A stretch of DNA of 64,000 nucleotides from Excoecaria cochinchinensis (Eukaryota > Streptophyta > Magnoliopsida > Malpighiales > Euphorbiaceae). The stretch spans positions 10,904,501 to 10,968,500 of the forward strand of contig CANTUQ010000050.1 in NCBI GenBank assembly GCA_947683425.1, written 5' to 3'. The notes beneath the pieces are model-generated. The model worked only from the letters and a program-made list of their open reading frames with translations, had not been told where the DNA came from and did not search any database. Position numbers and translations under genes: made by a program. Shown piece by piece: positions 23,116-34,583 of this stretch. How positions within the stretch are numbered: the stretch's first letter is position 1; every line of letters starts with the position of its first letter.

Positions 23116-25243
23116 ATCCGCCTCCTTAACTCTCAGTTGATAATAACTCGACCTCAAATCTATCTTGAAGAGCACTCCTGCACCTCTTAACTGATCAAAA
23201 AGGTCCTCAATCCTAGGCAACGAATACTTGTTATTTACAGTGACCTTGTTGATTTGCCGATAATCAATACACATTCTTAAAGTACCATCCTTCTTCTTGA
23301 CAAACAAAACCGAAGCAACCCATAGAGATACACTCGGTTGGATGAAGCCTCTATCCAACAGCTCATGCAGTTGACTCTTTAATTCCTTCAATTCCACATG
23401 AGCCATACGATAAGGAGCTTTAGAGATAGGAGTAGCTCCAGGCAAAATCTCTACAGATAACTCCACTTCTCTCTCAGGAGGTAAACCCGGTAATTCCTCC
23501 GGAAACACATCTACAAATTCTCTTACCACTAGAATATCTTGAATCTTTACTTGCCTTCGCCGAGAATCTAGGACCAAAGCCAAATATGCTTCACATCCTT
23601 TCCTCAAAAACCGTCTTGCCTTCATAGCCGAAATCACATTATACAATGGATTAAAACCCAAACCTTTCACTACCATCGACAACTGATCACAATCTCTGAG
23701 CACAACTGTTTTTCTATGACAATCAACTATAGCTCGATGCTTACTCAACTAATCCATACCTAAGATCAAGTCGAACTCATGAAAAGGCAGACTAATGAAA
23801 TCCACTGGAAATTCTTTACCTTGCACTACCAAAGGACAGTGTCTAAACACCCTATTCACGTTAACACTATGCCCTAATGGACTGGTCACACAAATCTCAT
23901 AATCCAATCGATCACCACTAAACAATTTATTACATAACTTATGAGAGCATAAATAGGAGTGTGTAGAACCAGGATCTATTAGAGCATATAATTCGGTGTC
24001 AAGGAGTAGAAACTTATCGGCGATCACCTTAGGTGCATCCTGCTCATCCCGAGCTCTCATTGCATAAGCTCCTGCTGGCGCCGCTATAGGACGATCCATT
24101 GTCTAAGAGGAAGCTCCACTCCTAGGCCATCCACCATGACCTCGTCCTCTTCCTCTTCCCCGACTACCCGGAGGAGCATTAGATCCCGATCGACTGGCCT
24201 CCTGCTGTCCTTGGGTATTCTCATACAAATTCGGGCAATTAGCTAGAAAATGGTCTGTGCTACCACAACTAAAGCATCCCCTGGTCAACCAACGACACTC
24301 GCCTCAATGACGCTTGTTACAATGGGAACACGGTGGCGCTACATCACCTCTACCACCCGATGCTCCTCTACCTGCACCAGACCCTTGAGAAGATCCCTGT
24401 CTTCTACCTCTCATAGCAGGACTAGCGGAAGACTCATTCGGAGAATTCACTTAGGGATTTCGTGATCTCTTTCCTGAGGACGAGCCTCCTCGAGAGGAAT
24501 TTCTCCTCTGGGCTTTTTCCCTCATAATATTCTCAGAATGTTTCGCTCTCATAGCTGCCTGCACAATCTGATAATAACTAACATCTGGAGAAGACATTAA
24601 AGAAATTAGCATAATTTTGAGAGACTTGTTCAGACCCGCTTCAGAATGCTGACATCTAAACTCCTCAGAAAGAACTTCTGGTGGTGCATACTTACTGAGT
24701 TTATTGAATTCCTTTCATAATCCGCCACTGTCAGGGCTCTCTTCCTAAGACTTAAGAACTGCATCCACTTAGCCTCTTTATATGCCTTGGTCACATACTA
24801 TGCAATTGTCTCTCAAAGAACTCCCAAGTCACTGGATTAGGAATCTGAGGATGCCCAAGTACCAATCTCCACCAATCATAAGCCGAACCCTGTAAAAGTG
24901 ACACCACACACTCTACTTCTCTGTCCGGAAGACAACGAATCTCCCGCAAAACTCTACTCACTCTTTTAATCCATAACTCAGCTTTGTCAGATTCGTCTAA
25001 ACTCGTCCCATAAAAATCCTCTACTCCAAACTTCCTCATATTCTCAATCGGGGCTCTAGGCTCAATAACCCTATCCAACACTCTAGTCATGTCCTGAGAT
25101 ATCTTAAGCATGGCCTCAAAGGGAACCGCTGGGGCCTCAGGCTGCACCCTAGCTGGTTAAGCAGGACTAGAAATTGATGGATCTTGCTCTTGGGGATTCG
25201 CACTCTCGGCTGACCCCTCGAGGGATCCACGGGCTGACTCCAT
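23116..25243 (-). pseudogene. Tekay-like gag, protease and N-terminal reverse transcriptase
   Basis: From the ATG near 25243 the minus strand holds a gag domain (24791-25147; SAYDWWRLVLG), a CCHC zinc knuckle (CFSCGSTDHFLANC, 24288-24240), an aspartic protease (ALIDPGSTHSYL, near 23980) and reverse transcriptase up to LRSSYYQLRVKEAD, where the solo LTR interrupts it. An in-frame TAG at about 23749-23751 sits where relatives have Trp (GMDWLSKH-type). There are further breaks in gag between 24290 and 24790 and an early stop near 25160. Non-functional. Confidence 0.85.
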
Positions 25244-25342
25244 CTAACTATAAAACATACACAAAAATCCATATCAGGCCAACACAACTCTAAACGTATA
25301 CTCTATTCTACACTCGCCCAAAAACGCCTAACTTAGGACTTT

Positions 25343-25354
25343 GATACCAAAAAT
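25343..25354 (-). promoter_or_regulatory. Primer binding site, initiator-Met type
   Basis: Just inside the LTR end the minus strand reads TTTTTGGTATCAAAG, resembling the usual TGGTATCAGAGC complement of initiator tRNA-Met, with one or two changes. Confidence 0.6.
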
Positions 25355-26491
25355 TGTAACACCCCTTACCTATACGTAGAGAAGCTCACCCCTCAAAGAG
25401 AAGAAAGTGCCCTGATAGATAAGGGTTGTCACACACATACTAAACCAAACGTGCATAAACTTAAACATACATCAGAAACAGAAATTAAAACAAAACATCA
25501 ATAGATAGGTGAACCCAAAATACTATAGCTTTCATTAATATCTCAAACATATCCATTACAAAGCTGGAGAACAAAATCATCTATTACAGATAAATAATAT
25601 ACATAATGGAGATAATATTCTATAAGGTACAAAACAAAAAGAAACTTTACATTGGAGAACCAAAATAAATATTACAAAATACAAAATTCAAATTACAAAA
25701 TCCTATACTACAAAACTCTCTCGATTGTGTTGGCCCTGCTGACAGTGGATCGATCTGCCTAAAAACTCTAACTGCATCCACACCTGCACGGATGAAACAC
25801 TCGTGGTAAGCGATAACGCTTAGTGGGGAAAAACAAACAGAGTACGACCACTCACAGTGCACGTCACATGCAATTCACATACACATATGGCACATACACA
25901 ACAATGAAGCATTAATCCACAATTCATAAAATGTGAATAGATCCATTATATTCAATAATTTCCTCAGCACTGCTCACATAATATCATTATATGAATTAAA
26001 TCACAATAATACGCATCATATCAAAGTTACACATAAATACAGTAAACCTGCCCATTCAAAGTAGTGGATAATGAGTAAACGTATAGATACCCGTGGGTAC
26101 CAACAATTTCTTTCTTAACGCATGGATACCCGAAGGTATCAAAACAATTCATTTCTTTTCATTTCCAAAACATTTTCGCATGAGATCTTAAACAAGATCC
26201 AAGTTCAAAAGGGATCGCGATGATCCAAACGGGGACCTGATCAGGGTACAGAACGCATGGCTGCAGTTAACTGAACTCTATAGGCATGTCTATCTATCCA
26301 CTTATTTGACTTTACGGGCTAGACATCAATATAATATCTCACACTCATCACATAAGGATAAAACATATCTCAAGGTAAACGCTACAATTCAATGTCATTA
26401 CTAGACAATATTCCAGCAGATAAAAACTAAAAGCAATACCGTACTCAAAGGAGACAAATAGGACATAATTTATTTTTCAAAACAGTGAGCT

Positions 26492-26906
26492 TTTACACGG
26501 CGGTATGACAAAACCTTACCCCCGTGTAAGACATTCCACACGGTGATAAAGAAAATCTGACCACCGTGTGGCCTGTTGAGCCAAAACCCTTTAGAAAACA
26601 GAATGCATTTATACGGTGGTATGACGAAATCTTACCGCCGTGTAAGCCATTCCACACGGTGGTCAAGAAAACCTGACCGTTGTGTGGCCTGCCGAGCCAA
26701 AACCTCTCATTATCCAGAATGCATTTACACGGCGGTATGAAAATCCTAACCGCTGTGTAAAAATGCACCAAGACAACTCATCCAACCCAGAATGCATTTA
26801 CATGGCGGTATGACAAACCTTACCACCGTGTAACTGCACAGGTAAGAAAAACTCAAAGACAGGAGTCCGATTACACGGTGGTATAACCCTCCTTACCACT
26901 GTGTAA
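26492..26906. repeat. Hairpin array D (7 units), in LTR of a different gypsy lineage
   Basis: Seven hairpins near 26492, 26535, 26609, 26653, 26725, 26798 and 26870. Units alternate between TTACACGG-type and CCACACGG-type arms. In the latter the right arm reads CCGTGTGG, so two terminal base pairs have changed together. Units share AGAATGCATTTA-type flanks with each other but not with arrays A-C. Confidence 0.9.
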
Positions 26907-27787
26907 ATCGACCTAAACCCAGAAATTCTACCATTCAATTCCTAGATTTTCAACCCAAAACCAACATACAATATCCTAATCAACTCATGCTATCAAAACT
27001 CAACTCAAACAACCTTAAACTCAATATAAACATCTCAAGCAACCCAATTCAAGAATCTAATAAAAAATTCACATCCAAGATCACAAATTAAAACAATACA
27101 AATTCTCAAACTTCATTCTACTATCATTTAACAGAAAAATCACTTCAATTCATTATCACATCCTTCCATTAAGCACATATACATACAATTTACACATTCA
27201 ATTTCTAGAAATCAAGGCATAATCTCACAATAAAAAAAATGCACAAATTCAAATAACTCCCAAACCTTGAACTTCTAAGCTCCAAAATCAAGAGGCTAAA
27301 CTTCCATCAATCACTTCTTTCCCTTTAGGATCTTTAGGAGGCAACTCTGATCAAACAAATCCCAAAACACACAAAATTGAAAACCCTAAATACCAACACA
27401 CACACACCAACGGGAAACACAAGGAGGAAAGAAGAAGAAGAAAAAGACTTACCCAACACTTGGAATTTGCTAAGACCACCTTAGAATTCAAAAGCTTAAG
27501 GATATAACCAAGGAGCAAGAAAGAAGAAGAAAAGGAGATGAAGCACAGAGGAAGAGAGGGCAGAATGGGAGAGAGGCCTAGGCTATCCTCACGTTCTCTC
27601 TCTCCTTCTCTTAAGTCAAACTCCCTTTTCCTCTTACTTTAATCTCCACCATCCAAGTGCCAAGATCTAATGGTGGTCTTGACAAATTCCACTACACCCC
27701 TTCTTCTTACTCCAACCAAACAATCAAACCACATAATGAAATAAATAACATACAATTATGCCCCTAAAACTTAATAAGTCATGCAAT

Positions 27788-27788
27788 G

Positions 27789-27816
<28 letters not shown>
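27788..27816. repeat. (CA)n microsatellite
   Basis: About 14 CA repeats near the start of the Tekay-like LTR. Confidence 0.95.
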
Positions 27817-27820
<4 letters not shown>

Positions 27821-27853
27821 CCAAACTTCTAGGGTGGGAATCAGGGTGTTACA

Positions 27854-29090
27854 CCTTCCTCGGTGTCAGGCCTCTGAAAATGCCCGTAATGGAGTGTAGC
27901 TAAGAACTCCCTGGATATCTCAAGGCATGTCTAGAATGATGGCCTCAAGAACTTTGTCCACCTCGCGGCCTTCAGGAGTCTGTCAACCTCATCCAACATC
28001 TCCATCTACTGGAGGAATGGCTTGGAAATGTATTTGCTGGACCAGAACTAAGCTTGTGCCAGTGCCTCAAACCTCTCTCTCTCATCCGGAGTCATCCACT
28101 CCGGAGCTGGGATCTCTGAGTGTCGCTGTGGCTGGTTGTGTCTCGGAGGCATCCAGTAAAAAAAGTCAAAAGTTAGTTTGTTCAAAGTTATTCGACCTTA
28201 TTGGAAGACTTAAATGAGTCTTCGTTCCATTATTTACCATTTTCTAAATTTTGGCAGTGTTTTGGCTAAAATATGTCCTATCCAAAAAAATTCGGCAGCA
28301 TCCTGACAAGGACGTGTTAACCAAAAAAATTGGCAGTTGTAGACACCGGCTCCCAAGATAGCTCAGATCAGGATTATCCAGTGATAAAATCAGCATCTGT
28401 ACACAGGCGAGAAGGTTGAAAGTGATATTTTCTTATCAAATTTGCATTTTAAAAAATAAAAACTTTGAGGGGCAGCCTGCCCCCTGCCCGCCCTGAGGCC
28501 GACCCCTCAAGGGGCAGGGGGTGGCCTGCCCCCTGCCCACCCCTCAAGGGGCCCGCCTCTCGTCACCTGCACCTTCTTTCTTCCGTTTTTTCCCCAAAAA
28601 ATGAAGATTTTTATTGACTTTTAAAAAAGAGGATTTTAAGGTTAATTTTAGATGATTGATCTACATAATTTTGGATTTTAAATTAAAATAAGGTAGAATT
28701 TGATTTAAATTCAATTTCTTTTCCTAAATTAACTAGGTTTTTTTTTCCTAAAATTATATAAATAGAAAATGAAGAAAGAGAAAAGGGAGAGGTTTTTAGT
28801 TGCATTTTTTTTCTTTTCTTCCTTAAAAAAATTCTGCATTTTATTGGATTTTCTTCTTCTTCTTGAACAAAATTTTCTTCTAAAAAAATTTGAGATTCAA
28901 TTTTCTGAATGAAGAATTGATTCTAGATACAAAGAAAATAATTATTTGTTATTGAGATCCAAATTTTCTTTCATAATTTTTCTTTAAACAATCCTTTTTA
29001 CAATTTTCTTTTTAAAGAAAAAGTTTAGACTGTTTCTTATTTTTTATTTCATTTTTTCTAATCCTTCTTTGTATAGGTACCTAGTATGCA
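27854..29090 (+). mobile_element. Second Tat-type remnant: tail of internal region and partial LTR
   Basis: 27854-28337 is a degraded non-coding internal tail. The LTR starts at 28338 with TGTAGACACCGGCTCC and shares GAAGGTTGAA-GTGAT and TTTGCATTTTA blocks with the LTR at 9983. It includes a GC-rich island (28466-28580) and a TATA-like TATATAAATAG at about 28754. It ends abruptly near 29080-29090, where copia sequence takes over. Confidence 0.7.
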
Positions 29091-29099
29091 GCCTAAACT

Positions 29100-29640
29100 A
29101 GCTGACTATTACTCGTCCATATATTTCCTTTGCTGTTCAACAAGTTAGTCAATTTATGCAAGCACCCAGGCATCTTCATCTAGCTGCTGTCTGTCGAATC
29201 ATCTGTTATTTGCATGGCGTTTCTGCACGCAGTTTGTTCTTTCTGAATGACTCTCCAATCTATCTTATTGCTTATAGTGATGTTGATTAGGATAGGTGTT
29301 CTGATACTCGACGATCCATTACTGGTTGGTGCATGTTTCTTGGTTCTTCACTTATTTCTTGGAAAAGTAAAAAGCAAGATCGTGTATCTAAGTTCTCTAT
29401 TGAGTTTGAGTATAGAGCTATTTCGTCTGCTTGTTCAAAGATTATTTAGCTTCGAGGGCTATTGGCTGAGCTTGGCTTCTGCCAAACTGATCTTACACCC
29501 CTCCATGCAGATAATACTAATGCTATTCAGATTATAGCTAACCTATTAATTCATGAGCGCACAAAGTATATTGAAGTAGATTGTCACTCTATTCGTGAGG
29601 CATAGGATTCACATGTCATTTCTCTTCCACATATCACTAT
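29100..29640 (+). pseudogene. Copia RNase H fragment, several stops
   Basis: Recognisable conceptual text across stops and one frame: SFAVQQVSQFMQAP, DTRRSITGWCMFLGSS, LISWKSKKQ, then LHADNTNAIQI and HERTKYIEVDCHSIRE. This is the end of copia reverse transcriptase and RNase H. It does not belong to the same copia family as 43345-48596 (weak identity). No LTR is attached. Confidence 0.8.
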
Positions 29641-30885
29641 TCAGTTATATGTGACAATTCAGTTGCTTTCTTTCTCATAAGTGACAATTTATAGTGTAGC
29701 AAGATTCATGTACTCATAGTTCTAAACAATTCTTAATTGAAGCACACATATCTAGACTTATAAATAGTAGTTTATAGTTAATTGTACACTTCCAACAATC
29801 AATTGCAACAAAAATAGCTTAAGCAAATAAACAGACCATCTTAAACTTGAGACCCATTTATATGCAGAATTATAGTAAAAAGATCTTACAACAAATTCAC
29901 CCCATCTCAATTAACAATTGTAATATTTGAAACGGTTAAGGGTAAGATAATTTTTCCGATTGATCGGAGTTCCATTCCTATGCCGGACCCAAAAGATGTA
30001 AGGAGGCAAAATCATTCACAGATACTAAGACATGACGTACAAAACTAGAAAGCCCCATCTCACAAACAATGCATAAGCCTAACAGTCTCGATCATATCTC
30101 AAAAGAATAAAAGACTGTTAATTTAAGTTTGAGCTCAATTATGGTAGTAAAAAGAAGAAGAAACAAACCCTTTTCGAGAAGAGCTTGTTGTAGTTGTAGT
30201 ATCAAAGTGAAGAGATGTTGAGTATGACGAAGAGTGAGGCAAAGGCGAAAGCTTTACGCGTTGACCCTTCTCTCAGGAGAAATTGTCGGCCATTATTGAG
30301 CTTTTTGAAACTCACATTAGTCTCCTGCCCCACTTCTGTTCTAAAGATTGGTCCGTCTCATATTTCGGTGGTTTAAATGGGTTCAAATCAATATTTTATT
30401 TACCTATTAAATTACGCAACTTCCGATCGCCGGTCATCCGGTAAAATGAAAAACTGGCACTTTCTCTTTCTTCGTTAAAAGAACTAAACGATACAGGGAA
30501 AACTGGTTTGGTGTGTCAGTCGCCGGCGAGTGGTGACTTCCAACTGAATCCGACAGTATTTAGCTATCCATATTGGCCGTTGGCTGTATCGTTTGCTTCC
30601 TGACTGACTACATTTTGATTCTTGTTTTTCTTCTCTCTGCTCTGGTGTAGTTGTCTCTACTGATTTTGCAAATAATATGCGATCATCTCCAGCAGCTAAA
30701 GTGGTGGAGATCTGATTCTTGCTTGATCGTTCTAACTTGGCTGTGAATTGGCATCTCCATCCCTGTATTTATTGTTTTAGATGTTGCTATTTGTTGATCT
30801 CCGCCATTGATTTTTGTTGGGAATGAGTCAATTAAAATCAATAAAGATTAGGATCATGTTGCTATTTGTTGATCTCCAACCATTG
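29641..30885. other. Intergenic DNA, no recognised gene
   Basis: Unassigned sequence downstream of the receptor kinase. 29640-30120 is AT-rich; 30140-30700 has a more mixed composition and could be an old untranslated or first-exon region, but no continuous frame is visible on either strand. Confidence 0.4.
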
Positions 30886-31018
30886 ATTTTTGTTGAGAAT
30901 AAGTCAATTGAAGATCAATAAATATTAGGATAAAGATTTTATTATTTTATATTCATAGTTTTTAGGCATCATTTTGATTATATTTCTTTCTCTCCTAAAT
31001 AAATAAACATATCCAACA
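30780..31018 (+). mobile_element. Short solo LTR-like insertion with tandemly duplicated start
   Basis: 30891-31018 (128 bp) starts TGTTGAGAATAAG and ends ATATCCAACA, flanked by ATTTT on both sides (30886-30890 and 31019-31023). This is LTR-like termini with a 5-bp target duplication. The flank plus the first ~40 bp is repeated in tandem just upstream (30780-30853, TGTTGGGAATGAG form). It could be a copia or TRIM-type solo LTR. Confidence 0.6.
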
Positions 31019-31183
31019 ATTTTGCAGCAAAAAAGCTTACTTTTTTGTATTCATATCATATGAACCAGCTCCCCAATGTGCAAAGAAGCCCATATGCAGA
31101 AAAACAAAATTGATTTGTTGAGAAAAAGGAAGGATGCTGCAAGAACAACCGGATTTGGAGACTTACAGAACATGATGAGATAT

Positions 31184-34100
31184 TTAACGACCGGAAATAG
31201 TAGTAACTGTAACATCATTTACAGAACTTGATCCTCCGGCAATTGCTTCATTAAAACCTTTACAAGATTTTCCAAGAACGAATGCAGGTTGATTTGGAGA
31301 AGGAAGAGTGGTTTCAGTACTCAACATTAGAACAACTTCAGACATTGTTGGTCTGTCAATTGCCTGTTCCTGTACACATAATAGTCCAATTTGGATGCAC
31401 CTCCGGATTTGCTGTGCTTCAGATGACTCCTTCAGCAATGAATCAACGATCTCCAATGCTCTATCTTCTTTCCACAGCTCCATTACCTATGTAATTAACA
31501 AGAGTGTATAGATAAAAATTAATTTTGCAGAGTTTGGAAGCAGTCAAATGAAATTATCGGCATATTAAAATCTGCTGTATCTTACATGTTCTAGCATGCT
31601 TACTGAAGAATCTTCGAGACAAAACTCACTGTTCTTCTTGCCAGTAATTATCTCCAATAATATAACACCATAACCAAAGACATCTGATTTTATTGAAAAT
31701 TTTCCAAACACCACATATTCTGGAGCCATGTAGCCACTAAGAAAAGATATTGTGAAATAGTCATAATATGCGTTTATATCATTTCTTTTAATAATTCAGG
31801 TCACGTTAGTATTATATGTATCATCCTTTCTTTGGCATGCAAATTTACTTACTATGTGCCTGAAACTCTTCTTGTCCTTTCGTGCATTTTACCTCTACCG
31901 GATATTCTAGCAATGCCAAAATCTGCAATTTTGGGATTCATATCTCCATCCAGGAGAATGTTGCTAGTTTTCATATCTCTATGGATGATTCTGAATCTTG
32001 AGTGTTCATGAAGATATAAAAGCCCGCGAGCAATCCCAACAATAATATGAAAACGTTTTGTCCAATTTAGGATTGATCTTCTAGTTTCATCTGCAACAAT
32101 GTTTTAGATATTTTATATTACTGTCAAACATCCTTCAATAGGAAAACTATCATAAGAAAGAAAACAAGAGAGAATGTTTAGAGAGAAGAACATACCAAAA
32201 AGCAATGAATCCAAGCTTTTATTTGGCAAGTATTCGTAAATCAACATTGGTTCTTCTCCTTCGACGCAGCATCCTAAAAGTTTGACAAGATTGACATGTT
32301 GAAGCTTCGCAATTAAAGTAACTTCATTCTTAAATTCTTCTAGTCCTTGCACTGAATCTTTAGATAGTCTTTTTATTGCGATCTCCAGTCCATTTGTTAA
32401 GCAACCCTGAAACAATATTTAGAAGAGTAATGGTACTCTGAATACTTAACTTCAAGGTAGAATTCTCCTTTACAAGATGAGGACAAAGAAAGAGAGAGGG
32501 AGAGACAGAAGATCTAGCAAATGTAAACACACAGGATTGATGTGTTCAGTTAGGTGATATCGGACTGAATTCTACCTTATAAACTGAGCCAAAACCACCT
32601 TCTCCAAGTTTCTTGGATGGAGAAAAATTGTTAGTCGCAGCAATTAAGGTCCTAAGGCTGAAAAATGCTATATCTGGATGACTCCTACCACCTCTGTCTT
32701 CACTTCCCACCAGAGGATCTATTTGGTGGCATGGATCACTTATAGCATCAAGCAATCTTTTGTTCCATCTGTTATTCGCTGTCCTCCAAAAGAAAAGAGA
32801 GAGAGAGAGAGAGCAGAAAAGAAGACAGAAGAAAGAAAGACAGAAAGAAGAGGTTCGTTTATCTAAGTTATATAAATGCTTAGTTTGAGCTAAAAATGTG
32901 CATTAACTGAGTGAGCTTCCCTATAAAAAAGTTCTTTGTTTTTGCCAATCCTCAAGTTACTGGTTTGATTCTTGACTAGACCAGTAAGGTAAACTTATTA
33001 TTAAGTGGAAATATTTGCCTCAATCATCACTTTTCCCAATAATAGAAAGCAAACATATAAAATGCAATTAATGGAAATTAAAAGAGTGAAAGTTTGTTTC
33101 TTACCACTTTTTCGTTTCTTTTTGTGCCAGACATAAGCAAAAAAGATGATAATAATCCAAGCCGAAACAACAGACAATGCTAAAATGGTTTTGTTTTCTT
33201 CAGTGATACTCTCTGGTTTTGAATCATTGCTAGCTGCATAAGCATGAAAGGATATTAATGAAGAAAAAATGTAGACACTGTCTGTGCAGTAATGAGAATA
33301 AATTAATTACCTAATTCAACAGCATCAACACGAACATAAAGATCAGAGCCCTGGTCTGAATAATTTACCGTGTCATTTAGTTCTCCATACCAAGCTAAAC
33401 AACCAATGCCTTCCCCAGGAATATCAATGCTTGAATATGCAGTGCATAAACAATTCCTCTTGCATTCTTTTTCACACTCCATACGTTTCATGTTCATGTC
33501 CAACCATACCGCTGCTGAAGTATCAGGAAGCTTAACATTTGCCACTTTCACAAATCCCTCTCCACGCCCACATGCTGTTAAAGGATATGGCTTCTTTCTG
33601 ACACACCCACCTGATCCATCTCTTAAAATATGCCAGTCTCCTGCTGAATTGGGTTCAAACCCGGGTAAGCAATCGCATTCGAACCTAAGATTAATGAGCT
33701 CTGGATTACACTTGCTATTCGTGCCACAATGTCCATATTTCGCACACCTATCACTAGGTGAAGTCAAAAATTCCTTCCATTTCCCATCGCTTGGATGCCA
33801 TATTAGGTGCTTTCGAGTTCCTGAAAAATCTAACACTATTCTTACGGTAAGAGAAGCTTCAGCAACAAAGGAAACGTATGTCTCATCTTGATTGTTGGTA
33901 AAATTGAATGTTAGTAAATCAGGATGACTTCTCACTGGCCAAGGGAGGCTTCGCCAAATATAATTTCTGCCCTTGTAGAGAAAGACCTGTGGTGATCCTG
34001 TTGGCTTGATTTCAATTGAATATTCTCCAGTTCCTGGATCATCCGCTGATCTCCATGATGTAAGGACCTGGCGAGTACCTGTCTTCTTATTGAGGCCAAA

Positions 34101-34583
34101 TTTCATTCCTTGAAGCAGAGTATCTGTAGGATAATCAAAACTTTGCCACATAATTCTCTTACTTGTATTTCCAACCAAAACCAAGTTGCCAGAATCCAGG
34201 AGCTGACCTTCACAAGCCTCAGTCACTTCCACAGAGACATTTGTAGACCATACTACAGCTTTCTGGCTTGGATTACTATAGAGAATGAGATTTCCATATT
34301 TACTGATCGATAAAACAGTTGAGGAGCCGTTGATAGGATTATTCCTATTTGCTACCCACACCACTGTTCGCTCTGGAAGTTTATAATACCAAATTCCAAG
34401 ATATCTAAAACTGGAATTGCCAGGGCTGAAAAATCCTAAGGCAAATTTACCTCCTTTGGATATCAAAAGGTCACCATCTTGAAAGGTTTGATCTTGGTTT
34501 ATAGTTATGGTGTCCTTACAAGAAGAAATTTGGAAATGGAGAATTAGAAGAAAAGAACCCACAAACAATTTCTGGGAGTCCAT
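31184..34583 (-). CDS. G-type lectin S-receptor-like serine/threonine kinase, seven exons
   Basis: Predicted coding exons (minus): 34583-33311, 33233-33105, 32778-32576, 32406-32196, 32090-31853, 31736-31586 and 31486-31184. All junctions are GT-AG with consistent phases, giving 835 residues, the usual family size. Order: signal peptide (1-22), B-lectin domain (VVWVANRNNPI), S-locus glycoprotein domain, EGF-like cysteines (CDCLPGFEP), PAN domain (about 335-420), one membrane span (about 440-460), then kinase with GEGGFG (about 526), Lys in EIAIKRLS (about 547), HRDMK (about 642) and DFG (about 662). Catalytic Lys and Asp residues are intact; HRDMK replaces the commoner HRDLK. The protein sits in the plasma membrane and probably senses an extracellular ligand; its partner cannot be told. 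The start is the first Met before the signal peptide. A copied fragment lies at 55634-55851. Confidence 0.92.

Larger units (their letters stand above)
12481..27853 (-). mobile_element. Tekay-like Ty3/gypsy element, decayed, split by nested insertions
   Basis: On the minus strand: 2.5 kb LTR (25355-27853), Met-type primer site, gag with zinc knuckle, protease and reverse transcriptase to 23116. It is then interrupted by a solo LTR with a nested CACTA element and resumes at 13606 with the rest of reverse transcriptase and RNase H until it is cut off at 12481 against the Tat LTR. The LTR start TGTAACACCC and the gag/RT style suggest the Tekay/Del group, but the chromodomain end is missing, so the lineage is an inference. 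Confidence 0.78.
25355..27853 (-). repeat. 5' LTR of the Tekay-like element (2,499 bp)
   Basis: On the minus strand it starts TGTAACACCCTGATTCCC at 27853 and ends GGGGTGTTACA at 25355, giving short inverted termini, followed by the primer site. It contains a (CA)n run near its start, a CT-rich leader near 27550-27620 and hairpin array D in the middle. No matching 3' LTR is present in the window. Confidence 0.8.

Noticed and set aside
24250..24465. Plus-strand frame with Thr/Ser-rich text
   Set aside because: Antisense shadow of the gypsy gag zinc-knuckle region.
27927..28217. 96-codon plus-strand frame
   Set aside because: Non-coding tail of a Tat remnant; no recognisable domain.
33370..33891. 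173-codon plus-strand frame
   Set aside because: Antisense of the receptor kinase exon 1; no independent support.
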